Shown: positions 5,244 through 5,334 of the stretch, piece by piece
Layout of the letters: each line of letters opens with the position of its first letter
Numbering within the stretch: position 1 is the stretch's first letter
From: Anaerolineae bacterium
GTDB taxonomy: Bacteria > Chloroflexota > Anaerolineae > J102
DNA length: 5,334 bases
Assembly: GCA_027036755.1 (NCBI GenBank)
Contig: JALWDV010000078.1
Coordinates: 1-5,334, forward strand
Direction of reading: 5' to 3'
Translations under genes and position numbers: made by a program
Notes under the pieces: generated by a model
Databases searched by the model: none
Seen by the model: only the letters and a program-made list of their open reading frames with translations
What the model was told of the DNA's origin: nothing

Positions 5244-5334
5244 TTTTTGACCTCGCTATGTTAGTAGTTGGACAATGTCAAATTCCCTCCAAACACGTCC
5301 AGCAATTTCAAATTTGGCCTGGTGACAAGCCCCC

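Noticed and set aside
5249..5334. Start of another gene or promoter at the right edge
   Set aside because: There is no ORF of note, no ribosome site, and only partial promoter-like hexamers with poor spacing on either strand.

Overview
The window looks like bacterial chromosome from a free-living lineage, most likely Chloroflexota (Anaerolineae- or Caldilinea-like). That placement is tentative. It rests on the RsmA sequence (NIPYYITSP in motif IV and a PPKMSLLAVSVQ stretch), the GTG start of argG, and intergenic arrays of 7- and 8-base inverted repeats. No 16S rRNA or other decisive marker is present.

Layout. Positions 1-59 hold a heptamer repeat array. At 144-694 is a broken HEPN/MNT toxin-antitoxin pair: only the last part of the HEPN gene remains, overlapping by ATGA an apparently intact MNT nucleotidyltransferase gene. 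Convergent to it, on the minus strand, lies an arginine biosynthesis unit transcribed argG (3271-2003) then argJ (1926-691). The MNT and argJ stop codons share one CTAG palindrome. Upstream of argG is a non-coding stretch with a second heptamer repeat (3391-3499). Beyond that is a compact minus-strand unit: a TTGACA-17-TATAGT promoter, an 18-codon ORF whose ATG sits exactly at the predicted transcription start, and a strong intrinsic terminator (3576-3610). The ORF encodes MFMLRRRTNQRDEVRSLV, with five arginines including three in a row. On the plus strand a consensus promoter drives a 65-residue DUF2892 membrane protein (3975-4172). A 12-bp hairpin with a GCAA tetraloop follows, then rsmA/ksgA (4248-5105). 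The end of the window holds an octamer inverted-repeat array and no further gene.

How it fits together. ArgJ acts in the acetyl-cycle of ornithine synthesis. ArgG makes argininosuccinate from citrulline and aspartate. The Arg-rich short ORF ending in a terminator upstream of argGJ is best read as a ribosome-mediated transcription attenuator sensing arginyl-tRNA, apparently with a leaderless uORF. This is the most interesting candidate in the window. Its weak points are the roughly 300 bases between terminator and argG, and an antiterminator pairing that is only moderate.
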